A stretch of DNA of 9,112 nt, taken from NCBI GenBank assembly GCA_014237545.1, contig JAACJX010000365.1:4393-13504 (forward strand), in the 5' to 3' direction. The position numbers were made by a program, and so were the translations under genes. The stretch is from Ardenticatenia bacterium. Its GTDB lineage: Bacteria; Chloroflexota; Anaerolineae; Promineifilales; Promineifilaceae. Under the pieces are notes generated by a model, which saw only the letters and a program-made list of their open reading frames with translations, made no database searches and had not been told where the DNA came from. Below, in pieces: positions 1-6,392 of this stretch (positions are counted from its first letter, which is position 1; every line of letters begins with the position of its first letter).

Positions 1-1
1 C

Positions 2-1882
2 CCGATTATGTATATTATTCCCGTTGACGCCTATCGAGCGCAATGGGAAGCAGCCGGCAACCCGACTGTAACCGACGCCGTCGACGACATCTTCTCGCGC
101 ACTAACATCCTGAACGTGCCGGAACTGACCGAAGGTTATGCCGCGCTGCCCTTCAACGAAACCGTCGGCGCGCTGGACGTAGCCGTGCAGCTTGATCGCA
201 CGGGAGCGCCGATCACGAGCGCCACAATCAGTGGCTATCGTTTTATCGGCCGCTGGATGCAAAGTCCTAACCCGGTGACAAATCAGAATTTACGTTATGT
301 CTACCAGGGTTTCACCAATGATGGTCGCTTCCTGGTGTCTTTCTTCTACCCGGTTACCAGCCCGACGCTGCCGAGGACCGCTGCCGATGTGCCCCAGGCT
401 GAGATGGACCAGCTCACGAACGACTTATCCGGCTATATGGCGCAGAAAAACGAACAACTGAACGCCCTGACGCCGGAAGATTGGGAGCCAATCTTGACCA
501 CGCTCGACGCGCTGGTCGGATCGCTGCAAATCGAAGAAATGCCGGTGGCCGGGGTCGAGAATCAAATCTGGCAGCCGATCGCCCAGGTGACGGACGGCGA
601 AGACGTCCCGTTCACGCAGGATACAAGCCGTTACCAGGTCGCCTATTCCATGGTGGATGAGACGACCGGGACGATGAATTTCCGCGCTGATTGTAATACC
701 GGTAGCATGGCATACACCCTCAACCAGGGCGGCATGGTGGGCGGCTACCTGGCCCAGCCCGGCCCGATGACGCTGGCTTTTTGCGGTGAGGAGTCGCTGG
801 ACCAACTTTTCCTCGGTGTGCTGCAAGCGGCGCAAAACTACCGCGTGCGCCCCGGCGGCGCGCAGATGGAACTGCCGATGCCCGCCGGTGGCAGTACCTT
901 CGTCTTCCGCAGCATTGGCGTGTTCACGCCGCAGCCAGTGCCGACACCGCCGCCGCCGGTAGTCATTGACCCGCCCACGGCGCAAACGGCATCCGGCGTT
1001 GTCATCGCCCCGGCCGGGATGAACGTCCGCACAGGCCCTGGCTCGGCCTATCCGATCCTGGGAGCGGCCGACTTTGGCGTGGAAGGGGCCATCATCGGCC
1101 GCAGCGCCGACGGACTGTGGTGGGTGACGCCTATCCGCGGCGCGCCAAACGGCCAGGGCTGGGTCTCGGCCGATTTCATCCGCGCTTCCAATACCGAGAA
1201 CGTGCCGGTCATCGACGCTCCGCCGCTGCCGACCATCGCGCCGACAGCGACCCCGCTGCCGACACCGACGACAGCGCCGCAAAGCACGCCCGCACCGACG
1301 CTTCAATTCTTTGCCAGCAACACAGTTATAGTGCAGGGTGAATGCACCACACTGTCGTGGAATGTGCAGAACATTCAGGCGGTATGGGTCTACCCTGTCG
1401 GGCAGCCATACACCCAATTCCCGGTGACTGGCCAGGGCAGCCAGCAGGTTTGCCCGTCGCAGACCACAACCTATGAGATGCGCGTCTTGCTGCAAGATGG
1501 GTCCGTTCACACCCAGCAGATCACCATCCAGGTAACGATTCCCGGCAATCCGCTGGTGAACACCGGCTGGGTCGTGACCTCGCTGTACGGCGCCGCGCCG
1601 CTGCCCAACGCTATTCCGAACCTGTTCTTCGATGATAACGGGCAGGTGAGTGCGTTCGGCGGGTGCAACAACTTCAGTGGACCCTATCAGGTGAGCGGCG
1701 AGTTGGTCAATATCGGGCCGCTCTTCGGCACACAGATGGCCTGCGCGCAAGATATCAACGATCAGGAGGCGACCTACCTGAACGCCATCCAGTCGGCCGT
1801 GACATTCGAGATGACCTTGGACACACTGATCCTGCGCGACGGCTTCGGACAAGAGGTCGTTCGCTTGACCAGGGTTGGCTAG
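2..1882 (+). CDS. Secreted multidomain protein with two META-like domains, SH3b and Ig-like modules (5' end missing)
   Basis: The frame is open to the window edge, so the Met at position 8 is probably internal and the signal peptide lies upstream. In residues counted from that Met: 1-180 is an uncharacterised N-terminal region of a kind I associate with Chloroflexota secreted proteins. Residues about 186-302 look like a META/HslJ-type domain (ADCNTG at 227-232, C229 and C259). A proline-rich linker follows at 307-325. Residues about 328-393 form a bacterial SH3 domain (MNVRTGPGSAYPIL, closing GQGWVSADFI). A Pro/Thr linker runs 404-431. Residues about 432-511 look like a beta-sandwich Ig-like domain with C446 and C482. 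Residues about 514-623 are a clear META domain (GGCNNFSGPY at 551-560, TQMACA at 575-580). Paired cysteines and Pro/Thr spacers fit an extracytoplasmic protein. META domains occur in E. coli HslJ, and SH3b modules often bind cell wall. The ligand is unknown, and I infer an envelope role only. Architecture is confident; function is not. Confidence 0.85.
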   Translation, partial: PIMYIIPVDAYRAQWEAAGNPTVTDAVDDIFSRTNILNVPELTEGYAALPFNETVGALDVAVQLDRTGAPITSATISGYRFIGRWMQSPNPVTNQNLRYVYQGFTNDGRFLVSFFYPVTSPTLPRTAADVPQAEMDQLTNDLSGYMAQKNEQLNALTPEDWEPILTTLDALVGSLQIEEMPVAGVENQIWQPIAQVTDGEDVPFTQDTSRYQVAYSMVDETTGTMNFRADCNTGSMAYTLNQGGMVGGYLAQPGPMTLAFCGEESLDQLFLGVLQAAQNYRVRPGGAQMELPMPAGGSTFVFRSIGVFTPQPVPTPPPPVVIDPPTAQTASGVVIAPAGMNVRTGPGSAYPILGAADFGVEGAIIGRSADGLWWVTPIRGAPNGQGWVSADFIRASNTENVPVIDAPPLPTIAPTATPLPTPTTAPQSTPAPTLQFFASNTVIVQGECTTLSWNVQNIQAVWVYPVGQPYTQFPVTGQGSQQVCPSQTTTYEMRVLLQDGSVHTQQITIQVTIPGNPLVNTGWVVTSLYGAAPLPNAIPNLFFDDNGQVSAFGGCNNFSGPYQVSGELVNIGPLFGTQMACAQDINDQEATYLNAIQSAVTFEMTLDTLILRDGFGQEVVRLTRVG

Positions 1883-1895
1883 CGGGAAGTAAAAA

Positions 1896-1944
1896 TGACA
1901 GGTCGGTGAAGAGCCATCATCACACCTAACCCACCGACCTGTCA
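1896..1944 (+). terminator. Hairpin terminator after the META/SH3b gene
   Basis: There is a perfect 13-bp inverted repeat, TGACAGGTCGGTG (1896-1908) with CACCGACCTGTCA (1932-1944), around a 23-base loop. It starts 13 bases after the stop codon. The left arm is preceded by AAAAA and the right arm is followed by GGTTTT, so a short T-run is available in both directions. The loop is longer than is typical of intrinsic terminators, so the efficiency is uncertain, but the position is right. Confidence 0.7.
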
Positions 1945-2002
1945 GGTTTTAGAGATGAATCCAACGGTTTCCCGGGTGTGGGGCTAAATACATTAAGTAG
2001 CT

Positions 2003-2008
2003 GGAGGT
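2003..2008 (+). promoter_or_regulatory. Shine-Dalgarno site GGAGGT
   Basis: GGAGGT lies four bases before the ATG at 2013 and supports that start for the 99-aa membrane protein. No convincing -35/-10 promoter pair was found in the 68 bases between the upstream hairpin and this start, although an AT-rich patch (CTAAATACATTAAG) lies at 1984-1997. Confidence 0.75.
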
Positions 2009-2012
2009 AATC

Positions 2013-2312
2013 ATGTGCTGTTTTCTGACGTTATTCATGTTACTGGGGCCAAGAGTTGCGGGTGTCTTTTGGTGGATCATCCAGCCGGGGCGCTGGACTG
2101 GTGCGTTAGGCGCGTTTGATTCGTGGATTTGGCCCATATTAGGCCTGTTGTTCGTGCCTTTCACGACGCTCATGTATGTCGCGTTCGCTCCCGGCGGTAT
2201 CGTCGGGTGGGATTGGTTGTGGGTTGGATTAGGTGTAGCAGCCGATATCGCCTCTTATGCAGGTGGTGGTTATGGCAATCGCGATCGCATTCCGGGATAT
2301 ACCGGAAAATAA
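2013..2312 (+). CDS. Small three-helix membrane protein, conserved type, function unknown
   Basis: This 99-residue protein has three predicted membrane segments at about 4-23, 38-59 and 63-82, and a short polar C-terminal tail (GNRDRIPGY near 88-96). It starts with a Cys-Cys pair (residues 2-3) and is rich in Trp, including FWWIIQP at 19-25. I recall similar short proteins, with a GPR segment near the N-terminus and an ASYAGGGYGNR-like end, as uncharacterised proteins in Chloroflexota and Actinomycetota. That is memory, not a search result. The start is fixed by the adjacent GGAGGT. Codon use is less GC-biased than in the flanking large genes. It sits 64 bases upstream of the DUF1269 gene on the same strand and could be co-transcribed with it. 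No catalytic motif is visible and I assign no function. Confidence 0.8.
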   Translation: MCCFLTLFMLLGPRVAGVFWWIIQPGRWTGALGAFDSWIWPILGLLFVPFTTLMYVAFAPGGIVGWDWLWVGLGVAADIASYAGGGYGNRDRIPGYTGK

Positions 2313-2323
2313 ACATTGATCAA

Positions 2324-2353
2324 GGTCAGCCGGTAATAAAGCAACGGCTGGCC
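2324..2353 (+). other. Intergenic hairpin before the DUF1269 gene
   Basis: GGTCAGCCG (2324-2332) pairs with CGGCTGGCC (2345-2353), nine pairs including one G-U, with a 12-base loop. It is followed by ACAAAAATATAAGGAG, that is, an A-rich stretch and then the ribosome binding site, not a T-run. In the + strand transcript it is therefore more likely an mRNA-processing, stabilising or translation-modulating element than a terminator. No experiment supports this. Confidence 0.4.
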
Positions 2354-2376
2354 ACAAAAATATAAGGAGTTTAGAA

Positions 2377-2874
2377 ATGGCAACACTAGCAGTACTCAAA
2401 TTTGACACGCCGACCGGCGCGCAGCAGACGCTGCAGGTCATCCAGCAATTGGGAAAACAGGAACTGGTTACGCTGCAGGACGCGGCGATCGTGACCTGGC
2501 CGGAGGGCAAGAAGAAGCCCAAGACTGAACAACTACACAGTATGGGCGGGCTTGGCGCGCTCAATGGCGCTTTCTGGGGCTTTCTCTTCGGGTTGATCTT
2601 CTTCATTCCGATCCTGGGCATGGCCATCGGCGCGGCGATGGGCGCGCTGACCGGCCGGTTTACCGACATCGGAATCAGTGACGAATTCATCAAGGAAGTT
2701 CAATCGAAGGTCACGGTCGGCACCTCGGCGTTGTTCCTGATGATTGCCCAGTCGACACCCGACAAGTTTATCGAGGGGTTGAAGCAGCAGGCACCGAAGT
2801 TCGAGATCATCTCGACAAACCTGACGGCCGAGCAGGAAGAGCAGCTGAAGGCCGCCTTCGCCGACGAAGCGTAA
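2377..2874 (+). CDS. DUF1269 domain membrane-associated protein
   Basis: This 165-residue protein matches the layout of the DUF1269 family along its whole length. It has an N-terminal alpha/beta segment (residues 1-40, VLKFDTPTGAQQTLQVIQQL), a charged turn (EGKKKPK), and a Gly/Ala-rich hydrophobic hairpin at about 56-94 (GGLGALNGAFWGFLFG, then GMAIGAAMGALTG). Next come the conserved TDIGISDEFIKE segment at 96-107 and a C-terminal TSALFLMI strand with TPDK at 127-130. The glycine spacing in the hairpin resembles a glycine zipper that could insert into or span the membrane. The family has no established biochemical role. The start is supported by AAGGAG at 2364-2369, seven bases before the ATG. 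It lies between two other small membrane-protein genes. The family call is confident; any stress or envelope role would be a guess. Confidence 0.88.
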   Translation: MATLAVLKFDTPTGAQQTLQVIQQLGKQELVTLQDAAIVTWPEGKKKPKTEQLHSMGGLGALNGAFWGFLFGLIFFIPILGMAIGAAMGALTGRFTDIGISDEFIKEVQSKVTVGTSALFLMIAQSTPDKFIEGLKQQAPKFEIISTNLTAEQEEQLKAAFADEA

Positions 2875-2909
2875 ATCGCTCGACGCGACGCGACTCAACC
2901 CGTTTGCGT

Positions 2910-2970
2910 GGGCCGGAGGGAAAGCCATTGACAGGGGCACTCCGGCCCGCCACGGTTTCAGAGTGAAACC
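2910..2970 (+). other. Tandem hairpins upstream of an orphan Shine-Dalgarno sequence
   Basis: Two inverted repeats follow one another. GGGCCGGAG (2910-2918) pairs perfectly with CTCCGGCCC (2940-2948) around a 21-base loop. GGTTTCA (2954-2960) pairs perfectly with TGAAACC (2964-2970) around a 3-base loop. Neither is followed by a T-run, so they are poor intrinsic terminators. The second stem abuts AGGAGGTGA at 2971-2979. The arrangement could be an mRNA leader structure for the gene starting at 3061, or the remains of a lost gene's start region. Confidence 0.45.
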
Positions 2971-2979
2971 AGGAGGTGA
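2971..2979 (+). promoter_or_regulatory. Orphan strong Shine-Dalgarno sequence AGGAGGTGA
   Basis: AGGAGGTGA would pair over all nine bases with the usual bacterial 16S rRNA 3' end, but no ATG, GTG or TTG lies 5-12 bases downstream. The only in-range candidates are a GTG inside the motif itself (2976) and an ATT at 2988, both in one frame that reaches TGA at 3006-3008. They would encode a peptide of 10 or 6 codons. The real start used downstream, ATG at 3061, has its own site. The motif may serve a leader peptide or ribosome standby role, or be a relic. Confidence 0.4.
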
Positions 2980-3048
2980 AAGACAGAATTAATAAAACAT
3001 CCGAGTGATTAACGAGATATCTTGGCAAGATCAATCTTTTGTTTTTAT

Positions 3049-3053
3049 GGAGG
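3049..3053 (+). promoter_or_regulatory. Shine-Dalgarno site GGAGG that sets the start at 3061
   Basis: GGAGG lies seven bases before ATG 3061. The same frame is open from a TTG at 3022, but that codon has no ribosome binding site nearby. Its 13 extra residues would also put polar sequence before the first membrane segment, so 3061 is preferred. Confidence 0.8.
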
Positions 3054-3060
3054 ATATTTC

Positions 3061-3708
3061 ATGGCTTTTGAACTTTTCTGTATGACGACTATCGCGCTGT
3101 TGTTCGCGACCGCGCTCATATTCGGTGGTTATCGCTTTTTCCTGTTTCTGCTGCCCATATGGGGCTTTTTTGGTGGCTTTGTAATGGGTTCCTCGGCAGT
3201 GGAGGCCTTGTTCAATACCGGGTTGTTTGCCACTGTCACGGGGTGGGTCGTCGGCTTTGTCGTCGGGGTCATATTCGCTCTGTTGTCTTATTTCTTCTAC
3301 GCCGCCGCGGTCGCCATAGCCGCCGGTATCCTCGGCTATATGCTGGGCGTAGGAATCATGGACATCTTTGGCCTGGACGCCCTGTCGTTGATCACGCTTT
3401 TGGTCGCCGTCATGTTAGCCGCTGGTGCAGTTTTTGTGACATTTCGGTTTAACTTGCAAAAGTACGTCATCATCGCCGCGACGGCCATCGGCGGAGCGGC
3501 TCTGGCCGTGGGGATGATCATGGTCGGCATCGGCGGCCTCGAATTCCTGCGGCTGGCCGAAAGCCCGGTGCGCCTGCTGTTCCAGACTTCGCCGTTCATG
3601 GGCATCGTCTTCGTCCTTCTGGCCGGTGCCGGCATCGCCGTTCAGGTCTGGGCCAACCGCCGGTTTGAGGTCGAGACTTACAACCGCTTTGTGGAGACCC
3701 CGGCGTAA
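3061..3708 (+). CDS. DUF4203-like multi-pass membrane protein
   Basis: The protein is 215 residues from the chosen start and almost entirely hydrophobic. About seven membrane segments can be drawn: 6-22, 25-44, 56-78, 80-100, 107-127, 135-158 and 180-197, followed by a short charged tail (NRRFEVETYNRFVE). Gly-rich helices such as GFFGGFVMG (35-43) and GWVVGFVVGVIFALLSYF (61-78) resemble the DUF4203 family, also seen in TM198/TM7SF3-type proteins, which have no firm biochemical role in bacteria. No charged catalytic cluster or transport signature is visible. It is preceded by a 186-base structured gap and followed after 43 bases by another small membrane protein. The family call is moderately confident; function is unknown. 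Confidence 0.75.
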   Translation: MAFELFCMTTIALLFATALIFGGYRFFLFLLPIWGFFGGFVMGSSAVEALFNTGLFATVTGWVVGFVVGVIFALLSYFFYAAAVAIAAGILGYMLGVGIMDIFGLDALSLITLLVAVMLAAGAVFVTFRFNLQKYVIIAATAIGGAALAVGMIMVGIGGLEFLRLAESPVRLLFQTSPFMGIVFVLLAGAGIAVQVWANRRFEVETYNRFVETPA

Positions 3709-3751
3709 TTGACCGGCAAGTTATCGAATTGTTTCGTAAGGAGATTATCGC

Positions 3752-4150
3752 ATGACAAAGAAACGTCCGTTCGGTGTAACCCTACTGGCGCTCCTCGCCG
3801 GAGCAGCCACTGTGGTCGCACTTATTCATACCCTGCAGATGCTCCATTTACTCCCGATAAGTGGCCCGTTTGGCGAGGCCCGCTTCTTCACCTTTGACCT
3901 ACTTGGCGCACTCTTGTGGGGCGTGATGGGGCTTATCTATCTTTGGGTGTTCCGCATGTTGTGGAACCTGGACGCGCAAGGGTGGTTGTTCGTGGTAGTA
4001 ATAGCCGTGTTTAATTTGATCCTGGCTGTCCTGTCCATCATCGGCGACTCGACCTGGCAATCGATGATGCCGGCTATGCTGATCAATGGCTTGATATTGA
4101 TTTACGCTATGTTGCCGGGCACAAAGGACGCTTTTGAAATTGTTGCCTAG
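3752..4150 (+). CDS. Four-helix membrane protein of unknown function
   Basis: This 132-residue protein starts at an ATG placed eight bases after TAAGGAG (3737-3743). Membrane segments lie at about 6-28, 47-70, 77-97 and 104-121. The N-terminus (KKRPFGVTLLALLAG) and the layout, in which small helices bracket a W-N-L-D-A-Q-G-W turn at 71-78, resemble a broad group of uncharacterised proteins in Chloroflexota and Actinomycetota, loosely like DUF2127. I am not certain of the family. It is the last + strand gene of the cluster and ends 86 bases before a strong bidirectional terminator. Nothing in it suggests an enzyme, and it could be a structural or regulatory membrane subunit. Confidence 0.75.
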   Translation: MTKKRPFGVTLLALLAGAATVVALIHTLQMLHLLPISGPFGEARFFTFDLLGALLWGVMGLIYLWVFRMLWNLDAQGWLFVVVIAVFNLILAVLSIIGDSTWQSMMPAMLINGLILIYAMLPGTKDAFEIVA

Positions 4151-4236
4151 CTTTCACTTCTCTCCTTCCCTTGACCTCTGGTGGGGGTCCACCGGCTCGC
4201 GAACCAGTAAAAACCTGTCCTCGCAGCCGATGATAG

Positions 4237-4277
4237 CAAAACCGGGGCGGCTTCTTCCTGATGCCGCCCCGGTTTTG
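4237..4277. terminator. Bidirectional intrinsic terminator between convergent genes
   Basis: A perfect 15-bp stem, CAAAACCGGGGCGGC (4237-4251) with GCCGCCCCGGTTTTG (4263-4277), encloses an 11-base loop. The GC core is flanked by AAAA/TTTT, so the transcript ends in a T-run on either strand. It lies 86 bases after the + strand stop at 4150 and 22 bases after the minus-strand stop at 4300, which is what a shared terminator for convergent operons should look like. Confidence 0.9.
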
Positions 4278-4299
4278 GTTTGCCTGGAAGGCAATAGTC

Positions 4300-5106
4300 T
4301 TACTGCAGATCGCTGAGCTTTTTCTCCATCGCGTCCAACTCCTCTCGTAGCGCGGCCGTTGTTTTCTCCTGTTCATCAACCAACCGGCGCAAATCTTCGA
4401 CCAGGAGGAAGGCGGAAGCCTCGCCGGGTGACATCTCCGCCTTCTCTTTCGGCGTTTTCTTGGGCGTCAGGAAGAGGTTAGCTAGAAAGCTGGTGAATAC
4501 GCCGAAGAGGGCCACGCCGCTGGTCATCAGTAGGACGCCGACGATTCGCCCTGGGTTTGTCGTCGGGTAGCGGTCACCATAACCCACGGTCGTGATGGTG
4601 ACGTAGGACCACCAAATGGCATCGGAAGGGGTTTGAATGTTGGCGTCGACATTCTGGCTCTCGATATTCAGCACTGTGATACTCGCCATCTGGATGATCA
4701 ATAGCCCGAGGAAGATGGTGAGATAGAGAACGCTGCCGGCGCGGTCGTAGAGAAGTTGATTTTTGATCCGCTCCAGGCCGAGTTCTTTCAACAAACGGTA
4801 AACGCGGAATATGCGGAACACCCGCAAGATACGCAGGAATGGCACCGTGGCCGCCAGATCGGCCCAGCCCCACTCCCGAAAGAAATAGCGCGATTTCGAT
4901 TCGGCGGTGTAGAGGCGAAAGGCGAAGTCGCCCAGGAAGATGATCGCGATCGCTGCCTGAAATATATCGATGACCCCGCTCGACGCCTCGGTCAATCTGG
5001 GCAGGAAGGACAGCCCCGAATTGATGATCGACAGGATGGACAGAAGGGCGATGAAGACTTCATAGCCCAGGTTCTTGAGTTCTCGTTTCTCAGATTTAGC
5101 GGCCAT
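4300..5106 (-). CDS. Voltage-gated-type potassium channel (six-helix, TTVGYGD filter)
   Basis: This 268-residue inner-membrane protein has the full voltage-gated K+ channel layout. S1 is at about 14-35 and S2 at about 44-65, with acidic D60. S3 is at about 79-90 with D83. S4 at 91-104 carries arginines R92, R95, R98, R101 and R104 at every third position. S5 is at about 124-146, the pore helix at about 161-171, the selectivity filter TTVGYGD at 172-178, and S6 at about 186-212. The C-terminus (about 232-268) is heptad-like (VEDLRRLVDEQEKTTAALRE), a likely coiled coil for tetramer assembly, and there is no RCK/TrkA-N domain. The filter and arginine ladder are intact, so an active, voltage-sensing, K+-selective channel is expected. 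The start has AGGTGA (complement of 5113-5118) six bases upstream. It lies 18 bases after the preceding minus-strand gene and ends at a strong terminator, so it is the second gene of a two-gene operon. KvAP-like bacterial and archaeal channels are the nearest known type. Gating in vivo is not shown by the sequence. Confidence 0.92.
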   Translation of the reverse strand: MAAKSEKRELKNLGYEVFIALLSILSIINSGLSFLPRLTEASSGVIDIFQAAIAIIFLGDFAFRLYTAESKSRYFFREWGWADLAATVPFLRILRVFRIFRVYRLLKELGLERIKNQLLYDRAGSVLYLTIFLGLLIIQMASITVLNIESQNVDANIQTPSDAIWWSYVTITTVGYGDRYPTTNPGRIVGVLLMTSGVALFGVFTSFLANLFLTPKKTPKEKAEMSPGEASAFLLVEDLRRLVDEQEKTTAALREELDAMEKKLSDLQ

Positions 5107-5124
5107 GGTGGTTCACCTGTGAAT

Positions 5125-6387
5125 TTAGGAAATATACCCGAAACCGGCGACGATAGATTCCAGCGACAGGCCCAACCCGCTGAAGAGGCTCGCCAGCGCC
5201 AAGACGCCTAGAGTCAGGATGGCGAAGTACAGGACCGGCAATGCCAGTGTGCGCCAGCCCCGTAACCGGTGAGCCTCGGCCACGGCCTGCCAGGCGGCGA
5301 ACAGGGAGAGCAGCGCCACGGCGACGATGACCAGCGACGCGATCGGCTCGATAAATCGCAGCAATCCGAATAGTTCCACGGCCTGCACAAAGCCCATGAC
5401 CCGAAAGGTCTGGGTGAAAGTGGCCTTGCCGCGCAGCACGCGCGCCGTCCCATGCAGGATGAGCACGCCTAGCACCCACAGCAGGAACCGTCCGGTGAAT
5501 ACGCTTAGAAAGCCAGAGCCAATATCCGGCAATTCCACCAAAGCTACCGAAGCCGTGCCCAGCAGGCTCAGCAGCAGCGCCGGGCCGGTCATGGCACTGG
5601 TGTCGGCAATGGCGCGGTACGCCGTGCGGTCGAGAATCATGGCCCGCAATGCCAGCGCCACCCAGCGGCTCCTCCGGCGCAGCCCGCCCAGCAGGTTGCC
5701 GAGGGCCCACTCATTGGCCGTCTTGGCCGGCTCCTCGACCTTCGGTGGCGGGGCGGGGCGGTCGCGGCGGGCATCCAGCAGGGCGAACATATCGACCGAG
5801 CTGCGCGTCGGCGGCACGACCATATCGGCCGGGTGCAGCAGGAACGAGTCGGTCTGCTCGCCGCCCATCCCGCCGTGGTTGCCGATCAGTTCTTCCAGCG
5901 CGGCGACAGTGCCGTCGGGATAGAGCGTGCTGACGATGATGAGGTCGCCGGCGCTGGGAAAGTCGGCCACCCGCCGCATTTGCCAGGCGCGCAGGGCCAC
6001 GTCGCCGTAGGGCAGCAACGGGTCCTGGCCGTTAACCTCGCCCGTATGCAGGTTGCGCGTGCCGCCCTTGCCATAGGCGATCGGCGCGCCGTCCGACTGG
6101 GTGGCGACGACAAGACCGACGCCCTCGTGGTGGATGACCGCCTCGACCATACCGGGGAACGCCTCGTTCAGCTCGTCCAGAACCAGGATGAGTGGTCGAA
6201 TGAACAGATTGGCCAGGCCCAGGATGAAGGCCGCCGCCATAGCCACAGTCCACCGCGGGTATGGGTCAATGGCATTGAATTCAATGCCCGGTAGTATCCA
6301 GTCTGTAATGGGCAGTACTAGTGCACCGAGCAGCCATATAATCAAGAAGCGTATCGAGGCTCTCAGGATGGTTCGGATCGTATACAT
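5125..6387 (-). CDS. Chimeric membrane protein: holin-like stub, phosphodiesterase C-terminal tail, Yip1-like domain
   Basis: The 420 residues divide into three parts. Residues 1-70 hold two membrane helices (about 11-30 and 46-69) and the LANLFIRPLILVL motif of the four-helix phage-holin-4 (PF04020-like) family, but stop after two helices. Residues 71-207 (LDELNEAFPGMVEAVIHHEG from 70, AYGKGGTRNL at 104-113, FPSAGDLIIVS at 143-153, IGNHGGMGGEQ at 168-178) resemble the C-terminal end of large holin/alkaline-phosphatase-superfamily phosphodiesterases. The His of NHGG (H171) would be one metal ligand. The nucleophile Ser/Thr, metal-binding Asp residues and SDHG motif that precede this segment in those enzymes are absent. 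After a PAPPPK linker, residues about 240-415 form a Yip1-like multi-helix domain (LDRTAYRAI at 252-260, RGKATFTQTFRVMGFVQA at 319-336). Phosphodiesterase activity is therefore unlikely. The start has only a weak GGAA-type site. It leads the operon with the K+ channel. The three-part reading rests on remembered family layouts, not an alignment. Confidence 0.75.
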   Translation of the reverse strand: MYTIRTILRASIRFLIIWLLGALVLPITDWILPGIEFNAIDPYPRWTVAMAAAFILGLANLFIRPLILVLDELNEAFPGMVEAVIHHEGVGLVVATQSDGAPIAYGKGGTRNLHTGEVNGQDPLLPYGDVALRAWQMRRVADFPSAGDLIIVSTLYPDGTVAALEELIGNHGGMGGEQTDSFLLHPADMVVPPTRSSVDMFALLDARRDRPAPPPKVEEPAKTANEWALGNLLGGLRRRSRWVALALRAMILDRTAYRAIADTSAMTGPALLLSLLGTASVALVELPDIGSGFLSVFTGRFLLWVLGVLILHGTARVLRGKATFTQTFRVMGFVQAVELFGLLRFIEPIASLVIVAVALLSLFAAWQAVAEAHRLRGWRTLALPVLYFAILTLGVLALASLFSGLGLSLESIVAGFGYIS

Positions 6388-6392
6388 GTATA
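6381..6392. other. 12-bp perfect palindrome over a start codon
   Basis: TATACATGTATA is self-complementary over all 12 bases and is centred on the ATG (6387-6385) of the minus-strand chimera gene. On the + strand it also overlaps TATAAT at 6389-6394, with no matching -35 element. It could be an operator that blocks expression of the operon, or simply a chance result of the codons ATG-TAT-A after an AT-rich leader. Confidence 0.25.

Noticed and set aside
425..1852. Long open frame of 475 codons on the minus strand inside the META/SH3b gene
   Set aside because: Its translation is dominated by Arg, His and Ala with no recognisable domain, and it lies wholly opposite a well-supported gene. It is a by-product of GC-rich codon use.
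2281..2288. GCGATCGC octamer, resembling the HIP1 repeat of cyanobacteria
   Set aside because: I noticed only this copy, inside a coding region, and the gene content does not suggest a cyanobacterium.
3022..3060. Upstream TTG start for the DUF4203-like protein
   Set aside because: No ribosome binding site lies before the TTG, while ATG 3061 has GGAGG at the right distance.
5327..5923. 198-codon open frame on the + strand opposite the chimera gene
   Set aside because: Low-complexity Ser/Arg/Pro sequence, no ribosome binding site, and wholly antisense to a gene with recognisable domains.
5125..6387. Possible prophage holin gene because of the N-terminal holin-like helices
   Set aside because: There are no phage genes around it, and the holin-4 type module is common in bacterial chromosomal proteins. 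The rest of the protein is phosphodiesterase- and Yip1-like.
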